Part shown: piece after piece, positions 1 to 7,714 of the stretch
Numbering within the stretch: position 1 is the first letter of the stretch
Layout of the letters: every line of letters begins with the position of its first letter
Assembly: GCA_963837265.1 (NCBI GenBank)
Contig: CAWIMQ010000006.1
Location: 186,001-250,000, forward strand
From: DATBLE01 sp963837265
GTDB taxonomy: Bacteria > Actinomycetota > Thermoleophilia > Gaiellales > Gaiellaceae
DNA: 64,000 nt
Reading direction: 5' to 3'
Notes under the pieces: model-generated
Seen by the model: the letters and a program-made list of their open reading frames with translations, nothing else
The model's database searches: none
What the model was told of the DNA's origin: nothing
Program-made: the position numbers and the translations under genes

Positions 1-116
1 ACGACGTGATCGAAATCAAGCTCCTCCAGGAGCACCTCCACGACGGGATCGGCCAGCTCGTCTACGACCGGACACGGCGGCGGCCGATGATCCTCCCCGT
101 CGTCGTCGAGGTCTGA
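1..116 (+). CDS. rnj: Ribonuclease J, C-terminal end (partial)
   Basis: Only the last 37 codons lie in the window, reading in the frame that starts at base 3 and stopping at TGA 114-116. The visible tail ends in RTRRRPMILPVVVEV, which closely matches the conserved C-terminus of bacterial RNase J (R-R-P-M-I-L-P at the very end). RNase J is a cytoplasmic metallo-beta-lactamase-fold 5'-3' exo/endoribonuclease for mRNA decay and rRNA maturation. The catalytic domain is outside the window, so the call rests on the tail alone. RNase Y (19.2 kb) is encoded in the same window, the usual partner in Gram-positive RNA turnover. Confidence 0.75.
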   Translation, partial: DVIEIKLLQEHLHDGIGQLVYDRTRRRPMILPVVVEV

Positions 117-119
117 GCA

Positions 120-668
120 GTGAGCGCCGTGCTCGACGGGTGGCCGGGGGTCCTGGCCGGGAACGCGGCAGACGAGGCAACCGGGCGCCGGCTGATCGCG
201 CAGCTCGCGGCGTGCGAGGCGGCGGCGCTCGCGTTCTGCCGCCTGCTGGAGCGCTGGGCCCGCGGCGAGGCTGATCCGTGCACGCCCGGGAGGCGAGAGG
301 CGGCGCTGCGGCGCGCGGCGGAGCGGGCCGAGACGGCGCTCGCCGGGCTGGACCGGCCCCTGGGCCGGTACCTCCTGGAGCTCGAGGCCGACCGGGCCGA
401 AGGCCGCTCCTGGTACGGCGAGCCGGGGGCAGGGGAGCTGTGCGACTGGCAGGACGTGCTCGACCGCGCCGGCGTGAGCGCATCCCCGGTGAGGGTCGCC
501 CAGACCTACCTGGAGCTGGCGGTGCTGGTCCGGGCGCTCGAGGGGCTCCGCTCTTCCGCCGATCTCGGCTCGGAGCCGGACCGCTCGTCCCTGTGGGCCG
601 GTCTCTTCGATCTGCGGGAGAACCTGCTCGGCCGGACGCTCGAGGATTTGCGCGCTCTGGCCGCCTGA
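120..668 (+). CDS. Hypothetical protein, 182 aa, next to RNase J
   Basis: I do not recognise this protein. It starts at a GTG three bases after the RNase J stop, so it is probably co-transcribed with it. The sequence is rich in Ala, Arg, Glu and Leu with no membrane segment, signal peptide or Cys motif. Most of it looks like helical bundles: an amphipathic stretch at residues 20-80, a Trp-containing acidic loop around 115-130 (WYGEPGAGELCDWQD) and a long helix over 143-180. Codon use is typical for the window and no frame interruption is seen. The junction with RNase J suggests a conserved neighbourhood, but no function can be assigned. Confidence 0.6.
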   Translation: MSAVLDGWPGVLAGNAADEATGRRLIAQLAACEAAALAFCRLLERWARGEADPCTPGRREAALRRAAERAETALAGLDRPLGRYLLELEADRAEGRSWYGEPGAGELCDWQDVLDRAGVSASPVRVAQTYLELAVLVRALEGLRSSADLGSEPDRSSLWAGLFDLRENLLGRTLEDLRALAA

Positions 669-914
669 GGAAGGATCGAGACCGCCCACGGAGCTCCCTC
701 GGGGCGCTCTCGGTGCGCGCCGGCTCGAGCGGGCGCGTGTGGGCTCGAGCCGGCGCCGCCGCGGTGCGAGAAGCGGCTCCGAGTCGGCACACACGGGACA
801 CGAGTTTCCGGGTATCGTCGCCGGCGAGGGCGGCGGGACGGCTCCCCACCCAGGGTGGGGGACCGCTGGTGAGCGATTCGGTGGACTCTCCGCGGCGGCG
901 TGCGTCGGGGCTCG

Positions 915-920
915 TAGGAT
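915..920 (+). promoter_or_regulatory. -10 box for leaderless start of the first ribokinase gene
   Basis: TAGGAT lies at 915-920 and is followed by six bases (GCGCCG) and the GTG at 927. With a normal -10 to start-point distance the transcript would begin at or next to the GTG, so translation would be leaderless. No Shine-Dalgarno sequence is present. The same arrangement recurs at several genes in this window. Confidence 0.55.
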
Positions 921-926
921 GCGCCG

Positions 927-1769
927 GTGGCCCGCGCCGCCGTGCCCGCGATCGCAGTGGTCGGCTCGATCAACCTCGACCTCGTCGCCACCTGCAGCCG
1001 CCTGCCCCGGCCCGGCGAGACGTTGACGGACGCGACCCTGGAACGCGTCCCGGGCGGCAAGGGCGGGAATCAGGCGCTCGCGGCGGCACGGCTCGGCGCC
1101 CGCGTGTCGCTCGTGGGCGCGGTCGGAGACGACCCCTTCGCGGACGAGGCGCTGGCCCTCCTCGAGCAGGGAGGCGTCGACCTGGCCGGCGTCAGGCGGG
1201 TTCCCGGGCCGACCGGCGTCGCGCTGATCGTCGTCGCAGAGGACGGCGAGAATCAGATCGTCGTCGCGCCGGGCGCCAACGCCGCGGCCGAGGCGGGAGA
1301 CGGTCTCGGGGCTCTCGACGCAGTCCTCTGCCAGCTGGAGATCCCGATCGCGACGGTCGCCGACGCGGCACGCCAGGCTCGGTTTCTCTGCCTGAACGCA
1401 GCTCCTGCGCGCGTGCTCCCACCGGAGCTCCTCGCCCGGGTCGACCTGCTCGTCGTCAACCGTTACGAGCTCGATGCCGCGGGCGGGCACGAAGGGCTCG
1501 TCGCGCTCACGCTCGGCAGCGAGGGCGCCGTCCTGTTGGACCACGGCCGGGAGATCGCGCGTGCCGCGCCGCCGGTGGTGGATGCCCTCGACGGGACCGC
1601 GGCGGGCGACGCGTTCACCGCCTGCCTGCTCGTCTCGCTCCTCGAGGGGCGTCCCCGGAAGGAGGCTCTCGCCCGCGCCTGCGCGGCCGGCGCGCTCGCC
1701 GCGTCGCGACACGGAGCACAGCCGTCGCTGCCCACCGCCGACGAGGTAGACGGGATACTGCGGAGATGA
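927..1769 (+). CDS. Ribokinase-family (PfkB) carbohydrate kinase
   Basis: This 280-aa protein has the PfkB/ribokinase architecture. It has an N-terminal G-S-I-N-L-D strand (residues about 13-18) that in ribokinase contacts the sugar, then the glycine-rich PGGKGGNQA signature near residue 46. The C-terminal signature DGTAAGDAF carries the Asp that serves as catalytic base and the anion hole. It is expected to phosphorylate ribose or a related sugar or nucleoside with ATP in the cytoplasm. The GTG start follows a -10 box by six bases. The stop overlaps the ATG of the nucleoside hydrolase gene (ATGA), so the two are coupled: the hydrolase would free ribose and this kinase would trap it. Exact sugar specificity is inferred. 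Confidence 0.85.
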   Translation: MARAAVPAIAVVGSINLDLVATCSRLPRPGETLTDATLERVPGGKGGNQALAAARLGARVSLVGAVGDDPFADEALALLEQGGVDLAGVRRVPGPTGVALIVVAEDGENQIVVAPGANAAAEAGDGLGALDAVLCQLEIPIATVADAARQARFLCLNAAPARVLPPELLARVDLLVVNRYELDAAGGHEGLVALTLGSEGAVLLDHGREIARAAPPVVDALDGTAAGDAFTACLLVSLLEGRPRKEALARACAAGALAASRHGAQPSLPTADEVDGILRR

Positions 1770-2689
1770 AGATCATCCACGACTGCGACCCCGGCCACGA
1801 CGACGCGATCGCGCTCCTGCTCGCGCTCGCGAGCCCCGAGATCGAGCTCGCCGGCGTCACGACCGTGCACGGCAACCAGACCCTCGCGAAGACGACCGCC
1901 AACGCCCTGAAGGTGCTCGAGCACGCCGGCAGGGAAGGCGTTCCCGTCGCCGCCGGCGCCGACCGTCCCATCCGCCGCCCGGCGTTCGTCGCGGCGTACG
2001 TGCACGGAGAGAGCGGCCTCGACGGTCCCACGCTTCCGGAGCCGACCGCGGTGCCGGTCGAGCAGCACGCGGTCGACTTCATCGCCGAGGTCGTCCTCGC
2101 CTCCGAGGAGCCCGTCACGCTCGTCCCCACCGGGCCGCTGACCAACATCGGCCTCTTCCTGGCGCGCCACCCGGAGGCCGCCCGCCGGGTCGAGCGGATC
2201 GTGCTGATGGGCGGAGCGATCGGGGAGGGCAACGTCACCCCGGCCGCCGAGTTCAACATCTGGTGCGACCCCGAAGCGGCGGACCGGGTGTTCATGAGCG
2301 GGCTGGACGTGACGATGATCGGCCTCGACGTCACGCACCAGGCGCTCGTCGGGCCCGACCACGCCGGGCGCCTGCGCGCAGCCGGACGGGTGGGCTCCAT
2401 GGTCGCCGAGCTCCTCGACTTCTACGGCAGGTTCCACCGGGAGACGTACGGCTGGGCGGGGTCCCCGATCCACGACGCGGTCGCGATGGCGCACGCCTTC
2501 CGGCCCGGAATCGTCGAGACGGTGCGCACCGGCGTGCGCGTCGACTGCGAGGGCGAGCTCGGCCGCGGCCGCACGAACTGCGACCTGCGCGGCCGGATGG
2601 GCTGGGAGCCGAACGCCGAGGTCGCGGTCGCCATCGACCCGGACGCCTTCGTCGAGTTCCTGCTCGAGCGCATCGCCTCGCTCGGGTGA
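1766..2689 (+). CDS. Inosine-uridine-preferring nucleoside hydrolase
   Basis: This 307-aa protein begins MKIIHDCDPGHDDA, carrying the D-x-D-P-G-x-D-D-A calcium-binding signature of the nucleoside hydrolase (IUNH) family that hydrolyses the N-glycosidic bond of ribonucleosides. Later family blocks are visible: PTGPLTNIG, VLMGGAIGEGN and the region EFNIWCDPEAA. An H-D pair near the C-terminus (SPIHDAVAMA) supplies the remaining Ca2+ Asp. Length is normal. The ATG overlaps the stop of the ribokinase gene, and the stop overlaps the GTG of the next gene (GTGA), giving one operon for nucleoside breakdown. A second hydrolase lies at 6.8 kb. Confidence 0.9.
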   Translation: MKIIHDCDPGHDDAIALLLALASPEIELAGVTTVHGNQTLAKTTANALKVLEHAGREGVPVAAGADRPIRRPAFVAAYVHGESGLDGPTLPEPTAVPVEQHAVDFIAEVVLASEEPVTLVPTGPLTNIGLFLARHPEAARRVERIVLMGGAIGEGNVTPAAEFNIWCDPEAADRVFMSGLDVTMIGLDVTHQALVGPDHAGRLRAAGRVGSMVAELLDFYGRFHRETYGWAGSPIHDAVAMAHAFRPGIVETVRTGVRVDCEGELGRGRTNCDLRGRMGWEPNAEVAVAIDPDAFVEFLLERIASLG

Positions 2690-3528
2690 GGCTCGGCGTG
2701 ATCACGATGCAGGACGCCCCATGGGGCGAGCTGGTCGAGCGCTGGCGCGTGCTCGAGCAGGCCGGCGTCGAGACGATCTGGGTCGCGGACCACCTCGGCG
2801 GTAGGTGGATCAAGCCTGGGCAGCCGTGGTTCGAGGCGTGGAGCTGCCTGACGGCGCTCGCCTACGAGACCTCGACTCCGCGGATCGGGCCGCTCGTCAG
2901 CCCGATGACCTTCCGGAACCCGGCCGTGCTCGCGCGGGCCGCGCTCACCGTCGCCGAGCTGTCGGGCGGTCGCCTGGAGCTCGGCATCGGGGCAGGTGGT
3001 GCGAGGATCGACCACGAGCTGGCAGGCGTCGAGGTCTGGGAGCAGAAAGAACGCGCCGGCCTCTTCACCGACTGGGTCGGGCGGCTCGTCGAGCTCCTGG
3101 CCGACGAGCGCCTCCGGCCCAAGCGACCGGTGCCCCTCACGATCGCCGGACGGAGCAGGACCGCGCTGCGCCTCGCCGCGCGACACGCCCATCGCTGGAA
3201 CACGTTCGGCGGAAGCGGCCTGAGCGCAGACGAGGGGCTCCGCCGGGGACGCGACGACAACGCCCGCCTCGACGAGCTCTGCGCCGAACCCGGCCGGGCC
3301 GTTCTCCGCTCTGCCCTGGTCGGCTACCCGTTCGTCGGCGAGACGCCGTGGCGCTCGGACGAGGCGTTTGCCGACGTCGTCGGCCGCTGGGGCGAAGCCG
3401 GCTTCGAGGAGCTGATCTTCTACTACCCGCCCACGTGGGCGATGCCCGAAGGCACCGTTGCCCCGGGCGTGTTCGAGCGCGCTTTCGCGTCCCAGGGTGC
3501 CCGGGCCGACCTCGGCGGCCCTGCCTGA
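2686..3528 (+). CDS. LLM-class (luciferase-like) flavin/F420-dependent oxidoreductase
   Basis: This 280-aa protein has the bacterial luciferase-like TIM-barrel fold. It begins MRLGVITMQDAPW and has the V-A-D-H segment after the first helix (TIWVADHLGG). It also has the block LSGGRLELGIGAGG typical of F420-dependent or FMN-dependent LLM oxidoreductases. The C-terminal part (EAGFEELIFYYPP) matches the family end. The substrate is unknown; in high-GC actinobacteria this group often uses F420H2. The GTG start overlaps the nucleoside hydrolase stop, so it is the third gene of the ribokinase-hydrolase operon, which hints at but does not prove a role with nucleoside or base catabolism. Confidence 0.8.
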   Translation: MRLGVITMQDAPWGELVERWRVLEQAGVETIWVADHLGGRWIKPGQPWFEAWSCLTALAYETSTPRIGPLVSPMTFRNPAVLARAALTVAELSGGRLELGIGAGGARIDHELAGVEVWEQKERAGLFTDWVGRLVELLADERLRPKRPVPLTIAGRSRTALRLAARHAHRWNTFGGSGLSADEGLRRGRDDNARLDELCAEPGRAVLRSALVGYPFVGETPWRSDEAFADVVGRWGEAGFEELIFYYPPTWAMPEGTVAPGVFERAFASQGARADLGGPA

Positions 3529-3581
3529 CGAGACCGGCAGCCCACGAAGGGCTTGCGCCGCGGGCGGCGAACTCCGTGCCC

Positions 3582-5750
3582 ATGGCGCGGAAGAAGCGTC
3601 CGGCCAGGGTACGCCCGAAGTCGCCTGCGCGCGTGCGCAAGAAGACGCGCCGGCGCCGGTCGGCCGGCCATCAGCACCCCGAGTTGATCGGGCTCGGCCT
3701 GACCGCATTCGGCCTCTTCACCGGCACCGTTCTGTACGCGGGCTGGAACGGCGGCTACGCCGGCAGGGCGATGGGCGACGGCCTCGTCTCGGTGCTGGGC
3801 GGGATCGCCTACGTCCTGCCCGTCGCGTGCGGAGCCGTCGGCGGGCTCATGGTCGCGAGGAGCGACCTCCCGCGCTTCGGGCCGTTCCGCACCGGGCTCG
3901 CGGTGACGACGCTCGCGCTCGCGCTCGTCCTCGGCCGCCCTCACGGCGGCTACATCGGCCGCGGGCTGGACGCGGTGTTCGGGAGCCTCATCGGCTCGAC
4001 CGGCACGCGCATCCTCGGCGGGTTCCTGCTTCTCGCCGGCTGCCTCCTCGTGAGCGGCGCGTCGGCGGGTGCGCTCCTGCGCCGCTCCGGCCACGCCTTC
4101 CGCCGTGCGGCGCGCGTCCGGCCCGCGCGCCGCACGGCACGAGCCGACTCGCCGCCCGCGAGGGAGCCCGTCGCGGTCGCGACCCCGGTCGCGCCCGTCG
4201 ACGCCGTCCACGACTTCCCCGACGTCGTCTCGCCGACACCACTGCTCGTCGCCGAGGAGCCCGAGCACGACGAGGGGCGGCCGTCGCTCTTCGACGTCAC
4301 CGAGGACTCCCAGGACGCGGCCGTGTACAGGCTTCCCGATCCCGGCGTGCTCCGACGGTCGAAGGCGGCGCCGCGCAGCGCCTCGGAGTCGAGCGCCCGC
4401 ACTGCCGAGATCCTCGTCCAGGCGCTCGCGAACTTCGGGGTGGACGCGACCGTCGTCGGCGAGATCGCCGGCCCTCGCGTCACGCGCTACGAGCTCCAGC
4501 TCGCGCCGGGGACGAAGGTCGCGAAGGTCGCCTCGCTGAAGGACGACCTCTCGTACGCGCTCGCGACCACCGAGATCCGCATCCTCGCTCCGATCCCGGG
4601 GAAGCAGGCGGTCGGCGTGGAGGTGCCCAACCACTCCCCGAACCTCGTCACCCTCGGCGACATCTACGACGACCTGCCGCAGACGTCGAGCCCGCTCTCC
4701 GTGTGGCTCGGAAAGGACATCTCCGGGAACGCGGTCTGGACCGACCTGGCGCGGATGCCACACCTGCTGATCGCCGGGACGACGGGCTCCGGCAAGTCCG
4801 GGTGCATCAACACCATCCTCAGCTCGATCCTGTTGCGGGCGACGCCCGACGACGTGCGGATGATCCTCGTCGATCCGAAGCGGATCGAGCTCGGCTACTA
4901 CGAGTCGATCCCGCACCTGCTCACCCCCGTGGTCTCGAGCCCGAAGACGGCCGCAGCCGCGCTCGCGAACGTCGTCGGCGAGATGGAGCGCCGCTACGAG
5001 CGGATGAGCCAGGTGCGCGCCCGGAGCCTGCCGGAGCTGAACCGGACGCTGCGCGGGCGCGGCGAGAAGCAGCTCCCTTTCCTGCTCGTCGTCATCGACG
5101 AGCTCGCCGACCTGATGATGATCTCGCCGCAGGAGGTCGAGGACGCCGTCATCCGGCTCGCCCAGAAGTCCCGGGCGGTCGGCATCCACCTCGTCCTTGC
5201 GACCCAGCGGCCGTCGGTGGACGTGATCACGGGGATGATCAAGGCGAACGTGCCGTCGCGGATCGCGTTCGCCGTCTCGAGCCAGACGGACTCGCGCGTC
5301 ATCCTCGACCAGGCGGGCGCCGAGAGCCTGCTCGGCCAGGGCGACATGCTGTTCAAACCGCTCGGCACCTCCCGGCTCCAGCGCGTGCAGGGCGCATACG
5401 TGTCAGAAGAGGAGATCGCCCTCCTGGTCGAGCAATGCCGGAGCCAGCGCGAGCAGGAGCTCGACGAATCTCTCCTGGAACCGCCCGAGCGCCCCGGGGG
5501 CGGGGACGACGACGACTTCGACGGCGAGTTCGACCCGGACGAGGACCCCCTGCTCGAGCGGGCGATCGAGGTTGTCGTCCAGGCCCAGACCGCATCCGTC
5601 TCGCTGCTCCAGCGGCGCCTGCGCGTCGGCTATACGCGCGCGGGACGGCTGATCGACATGCTCGAGCGCCGCGGGATCATCTCGCCGTACGAAGGCTCCA
5701 AGCCGCGGCGGGTGCTCGGCAGCGAGCCCTCCCAGACGGTCGCCTCGTAG
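3582..5750 (+). CDS. ftsK: DNA translocase FtsK/SpoIIIE
   Basis: This is a 722-aa cell-division DNA pump that clears the terminus from the septum. A basic N-terminal tail (residues 1-28, RRRR-rich) is followed by hydrophobic membrane segments over about 33-165, then a short linker. The motor has Walker A GTTGSGKS at residues 399-406 and Walker B FLLVVIDELADLMM. The C-terminal gamma winged helix (AIEVVVQAQTASVSLLQRRL) reads KOPS-like polar sequences. An acidic linker (GGGDDDDFDGEFDPDEDP) joins motor and gamma. I chose ATG 3582; GTG 3576 in the same frame is possible. The linker is much shorter than in E. coli FtsK, as usual for SpoIIIE-type proteins. Confidence 0.95.
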   Translation: MARKKRPARVRPKSPARVRKKTRRRRSAGHQHPELIGLGLTAFGLFTGTVLYAGWNGGYAGRAMGDGLVSVLGGIAYVLPVACGAVGGLMVARSDLPRFGPFRTGLAVTTLALALVLGRPHGGYIGRGLDAVFGSLIGSTGTRILGGFLLLAGCLLVSGASAGALLRRSGHAFRRAARVRPARRTARADSPPAREPVAVATPVAPVDAVHDFPDVVSPTPLLVAEEPEHDEGRPSLFDVTEDSQDAAVYRLPDPGVLRRSKAAPRSASESSARTAEILVQALANFGVDATVVGEIAGPRVTRYELQLAPGTKVAKVASLKDDLSYALATTEIRILAPIPGKQAVGVEVPNHSPNLVTLGDIYDDLPQTSSPLSVWLGKDISGNAVWTDLARMPHLLIAGTTGSGKSGCINTILSSILLRATPDDVRMILVDPKRIELGYYESIPHLLTPVVSSPKTAAAALANVVGEMERRYERMSQVRARSLPELNRTLRGRGEKQLPFLLVVIDELADLMMISPQEVEDAVIRLAQKSRAVGIHLVLATQRPSVDVITGMIKANVPSRIAFAVSSQTDSRVILDQAGAESLLGQGDMLFKPLGTSRLQRVQGAYVSEEEIALLVEQCRSQREQELDESLLEPPERPGGGDDDDFDGEFDPDEDPLLERAIEVVVQAQTASVSLLQRRLRVGYTRAGRLIDMLERRGIISPYEGSKPRRVLGSEPSQTVAS

Positions 5751-5778
5751 CCCGTTTCGGTCGAGCCCGTTTCAGCCG

Positions 5779-5894
5779 TGTCCCAGGGACAGTCCCTGAA
5801 CCGGCCGGACCTGACCCATCGGCTCGCCTCCGACGGCCTGGTCATCCACTCCGTCGTCCCGTTCGGCCGCGGCCGGGGGACTGTCCCTGGGGCA
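5779..5894. repeat. REP/BIME-like inverted element between ftsK and the second ribokinase gene
   Basis: Two 18-base arms, 5779-5796 (TGTCCCAGGGACAGTCCC) and 5877-5894 (its inverse), match at 17 of 18 positions and flank an 80-bp centre. Each arm is itself nearly palindromic around CAGGGACAGTCCCTG. This is the look of extragenic palindromes mobilised by REP-associated tyrosine transposases (RAYT). No transposase is seen in the window, so mobility is inferred. Confidence 0.55.
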
Positions 5895-5914
5895 TGTCTC
5901 GGGCGGCCTGAGCC

Positions 5915-5920
5915 TAAGAT
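5915..5920 (+). promoter_or_regulatory. -10 box for leaderless start of the second ribokinase gene
   Basis: TAAGAT at 5915-5920 is followed by six bases (CACCCT) and GTG 5927, with no Shine-Dalgarno sequence. The spacing would place the transcription start on the GTG itself. Confidence 0.55.
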
Positions 5921-5926
5921 CACCCT

Positions 5927-6769
5927 GTGACGCGGATCGCGGTCGTCGGCAGCTACGGCGTCGGTCTCACGTTCGGCTGCGAGCGAGTCCCGGAAGGGGG
6001 CGAGACGCTCGTCGGCGGCTTCTTCCGCACCGACCACGGCGGCAAGGGCTCGAACCAGGCGATCGGCGCCGCCAGGCTCGGAGCCGAGGTGTCGTTCCTG
6101 ACCGCAGTCGGCGAGGACGGATTCGGCGACCGGGCGTTCGGGCTCTGGGCCGACGAGGGCGTGGACGCCTCGGCCGTCCTGCGCGTTCCCGGACCGACGA
6201 TGACTGCCGCGATCCTCGTCGAGTCGAGCGGCGCCAACCGGATCGTGATCGTGCCGGGCGCGCTCCTCGCGCTGACGCCTGCCGACGTGGACGTGTTCGC
6301 ACCCCGGATCGCAGCCGCCGACCTCCTGCTCGTCCAGCTCGAGATCCCGGTGCAGACGGCGCTGCACGCGCTCGAGGTTGCCCGCGGAGCCGGTGTCCGG
6401 ACGATCCTCAACCCGGCGCCCGCCCCCGACGAGCCGATCGCGCCGGAGGCCGACTACCTCACCCCGAACGAGAGCGAGGCGCCGGCCGTGTCCGGCGCCA
6501 CCGGGACGACCGTCGTCACCCTGGGCGAGGAGGGTGCCGACCTCGGTAGCGAGCACGTGCCGGCCTTTCCGGCCGAGACGGTCGACACGACCGGCGCCGG
6601 CGACGCTTTCTGCGCCGCGTTCGCGGTTGCGCTCGCCGAAGGAGCGTCGGATCTCGACGCCGTGCGCCGCGGTTGCGCCGCGGGCGCGTACATGGTCGAG
6701 CACGAGGGCGTGATCCCCGGGCTGCCCACGCGCGACCAGGTCGACGACCGGCTCGCCGTCGTCGCATGA
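5927..6769 (+). CDS. PfkB-family carbohydrate kinase (second copy)
   Basis: This is a 280-aa ribokinase-family kinase. It has the GGKGSNQA signature near residue 44 and the strong C-terminal signature DTTGAGDAF with the catalytic Asp. Unlike the 927-1769 kinase, the N-terminal substrate strand reads GSYGVGL instead of G-S-x-N-x-D. The sugar-contacting Asn and Asp of classical ribokinase are therefore absent, and the substrate may differ. The stop overlaps the ATG of a nucleoside hydrolase, repeating the gene pair at 0.9-2.7 kb. The two kinases have the same length but are clearly diverged, so this is not a recent tandem copy. Confidence 0.85.
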   Translation: MTRIAVVGSYGVGLTFGCERVPEGGETLVGGFFRTDHGGKGSNQAIGAARLGAEVSFLTAVGEDGFGDRAFGLWADEGVDASAVLRVPGPTMTAAILVESSGANRIVIVPGALLALTPADVDVFAPRIAAADLLLVQLEIPVQTALHALEVARGAGVRTILNPAPAPDEPIAPEADYLTPNESEAPAVSGATGTTVVTLGEEGADLGSEHVPAFPAETVDTTGAGDAFCAAFAVALAEGASDLDAVRRGCAAGAYMVEHEGVIPGLPTRDQVDDRLAVVA

Positions 6770-7689
6770 GCCGGCTGATCGTCGACACCGACACCGCCGG
6801 CGACGACGTGTTCTCGCTCCTCGTCGGCCTGCGCCACCCGCAGGCGCAGCTCGAGGCGATCACCGTCTGCTGCGGCAACGTCCGCTTCGAGCAGGAGATC
6901 GAGAACGCGCTGTACACGGTCGAGATGGCCGGGCGGGCGGGCGAGGTGCCGGTCTATCCGGGCTGCGCGGCGCCGCTGGTCGCGGAGTGGGTGGGAGCGG
7001 AGCACGTCCACGGCCGGGACGGCATGGGCAACTCGTTCTTCCCCGCCGCGGCACAGCGCCCGGAAGCAGAGCACGCTGTGGACGAGATCGTCCGCCGTGT
7101 GAACGAGCGCCCCGGTGAGGTGACCGTTCTCGCCCAGGCGCCGCTGACCAATCTCGCCGTCGCCGTTACCCGCGACCCGTCGATCGCGCACAAGATCGCC
7201 CACCTCTACGTGATGGGCGGCGGCGTCGGAAACATCACCCCTGCAGCCGAGTACAACTTCTACGTCGACCCGGAAGCGGCGAAGATCGTCTTCGGCGCCG
7301 GGTTCCCGATCACTCTCTTCAGCTGGACGCTCACGCGTACCCATGGGGTCTTCGACGACGAGAAACTGGCCAGGATCGCAGCCCTCGGCACGCCGCTGGC
7401 GGAGTTCTTCGGGCAGGTGAACCGGAAGGCACGTGAGTTCGACGACAGGATCAACCACCTGGGCGGCTCGACTCATCCCGACTCGATGGTCGCCGCAGCG
7501 GTCGTCGAGCCGGCGCTGATCCTCGCCACGGAGTGGGCTGTCGTGGACGTCGAGACGAGCGGCGAGCTGACCCGCGGCTGGAGCCTGATCGATACCCTGG
7601 GCCGCACCGGCCGCGAGCCCAACGCAAGGGTCGTCACCGACTACGACACGGACGGCTTCTTCGAGCTGATGCTCGGGATCCTTCGATGA
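6766..7689 (+). CDS. Nucleoside hydrolase (second copy)
   Basis: This 307-aa protein begins MSRLIVDTDTAGDDVFSLL, an IUNH-family calcium site in which the usual P-G-x-D is T-A-G-D-D. The blocks LAQAPLTNLA, YVMGGGVGNITPAAEYNFYVDPEAA and a late H-P-D (STHPDSMVAA) complete the family pattern. It hydrolyses ribonucleosides to base and ribose in the cytoplasm. The altered first motif and the changed kinase partner suggest a different nucleoside preference from the 1766-2689 enzyme. ATG overlaps the kinase stop (ATGA). Specificity cannot be told from sequence alone. Confidence 0.87.
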   Translation: MSRLIVDTDTAGDDVFSLLVGLRHPQAQLEAITVCCGNVRFEQEIENALYTVEMAGRAGEVPVYPGCAAPLVAEWVGAEHVHGRDGMGNSFFPAAAQRPEAEHAVDEIVRRVNERPGEVTVLAQAPLTNLAVAVTRDPSIAHKIAHLYVMGGGVGNITPAAEYNFYVDPEAAKIVFGAGFPITLFSWTLTRTHGVFDDEKLARIAALGTPLAEFFGQVNRKAREFDDRINHLGGSTHPDSMVAAAVVEPALILATEWAVVDVETSGELTRGWSLIDTLGRTGREPNARVVTDYDTDGFFELMLGILR

Positions 7690-7714
7690 GCGTGACCTGC
7701 GCGGATCGCCGGCG

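Noticed and set aside
16..849. Long minus-strand open frame rich in Arg/Pro/Ala opposite the RNase J tail and the 182-aa gene.
   Set aside because: Composition is that of the antisense of GC-rich coding DNA, with no domain, start signal or family resemblance.
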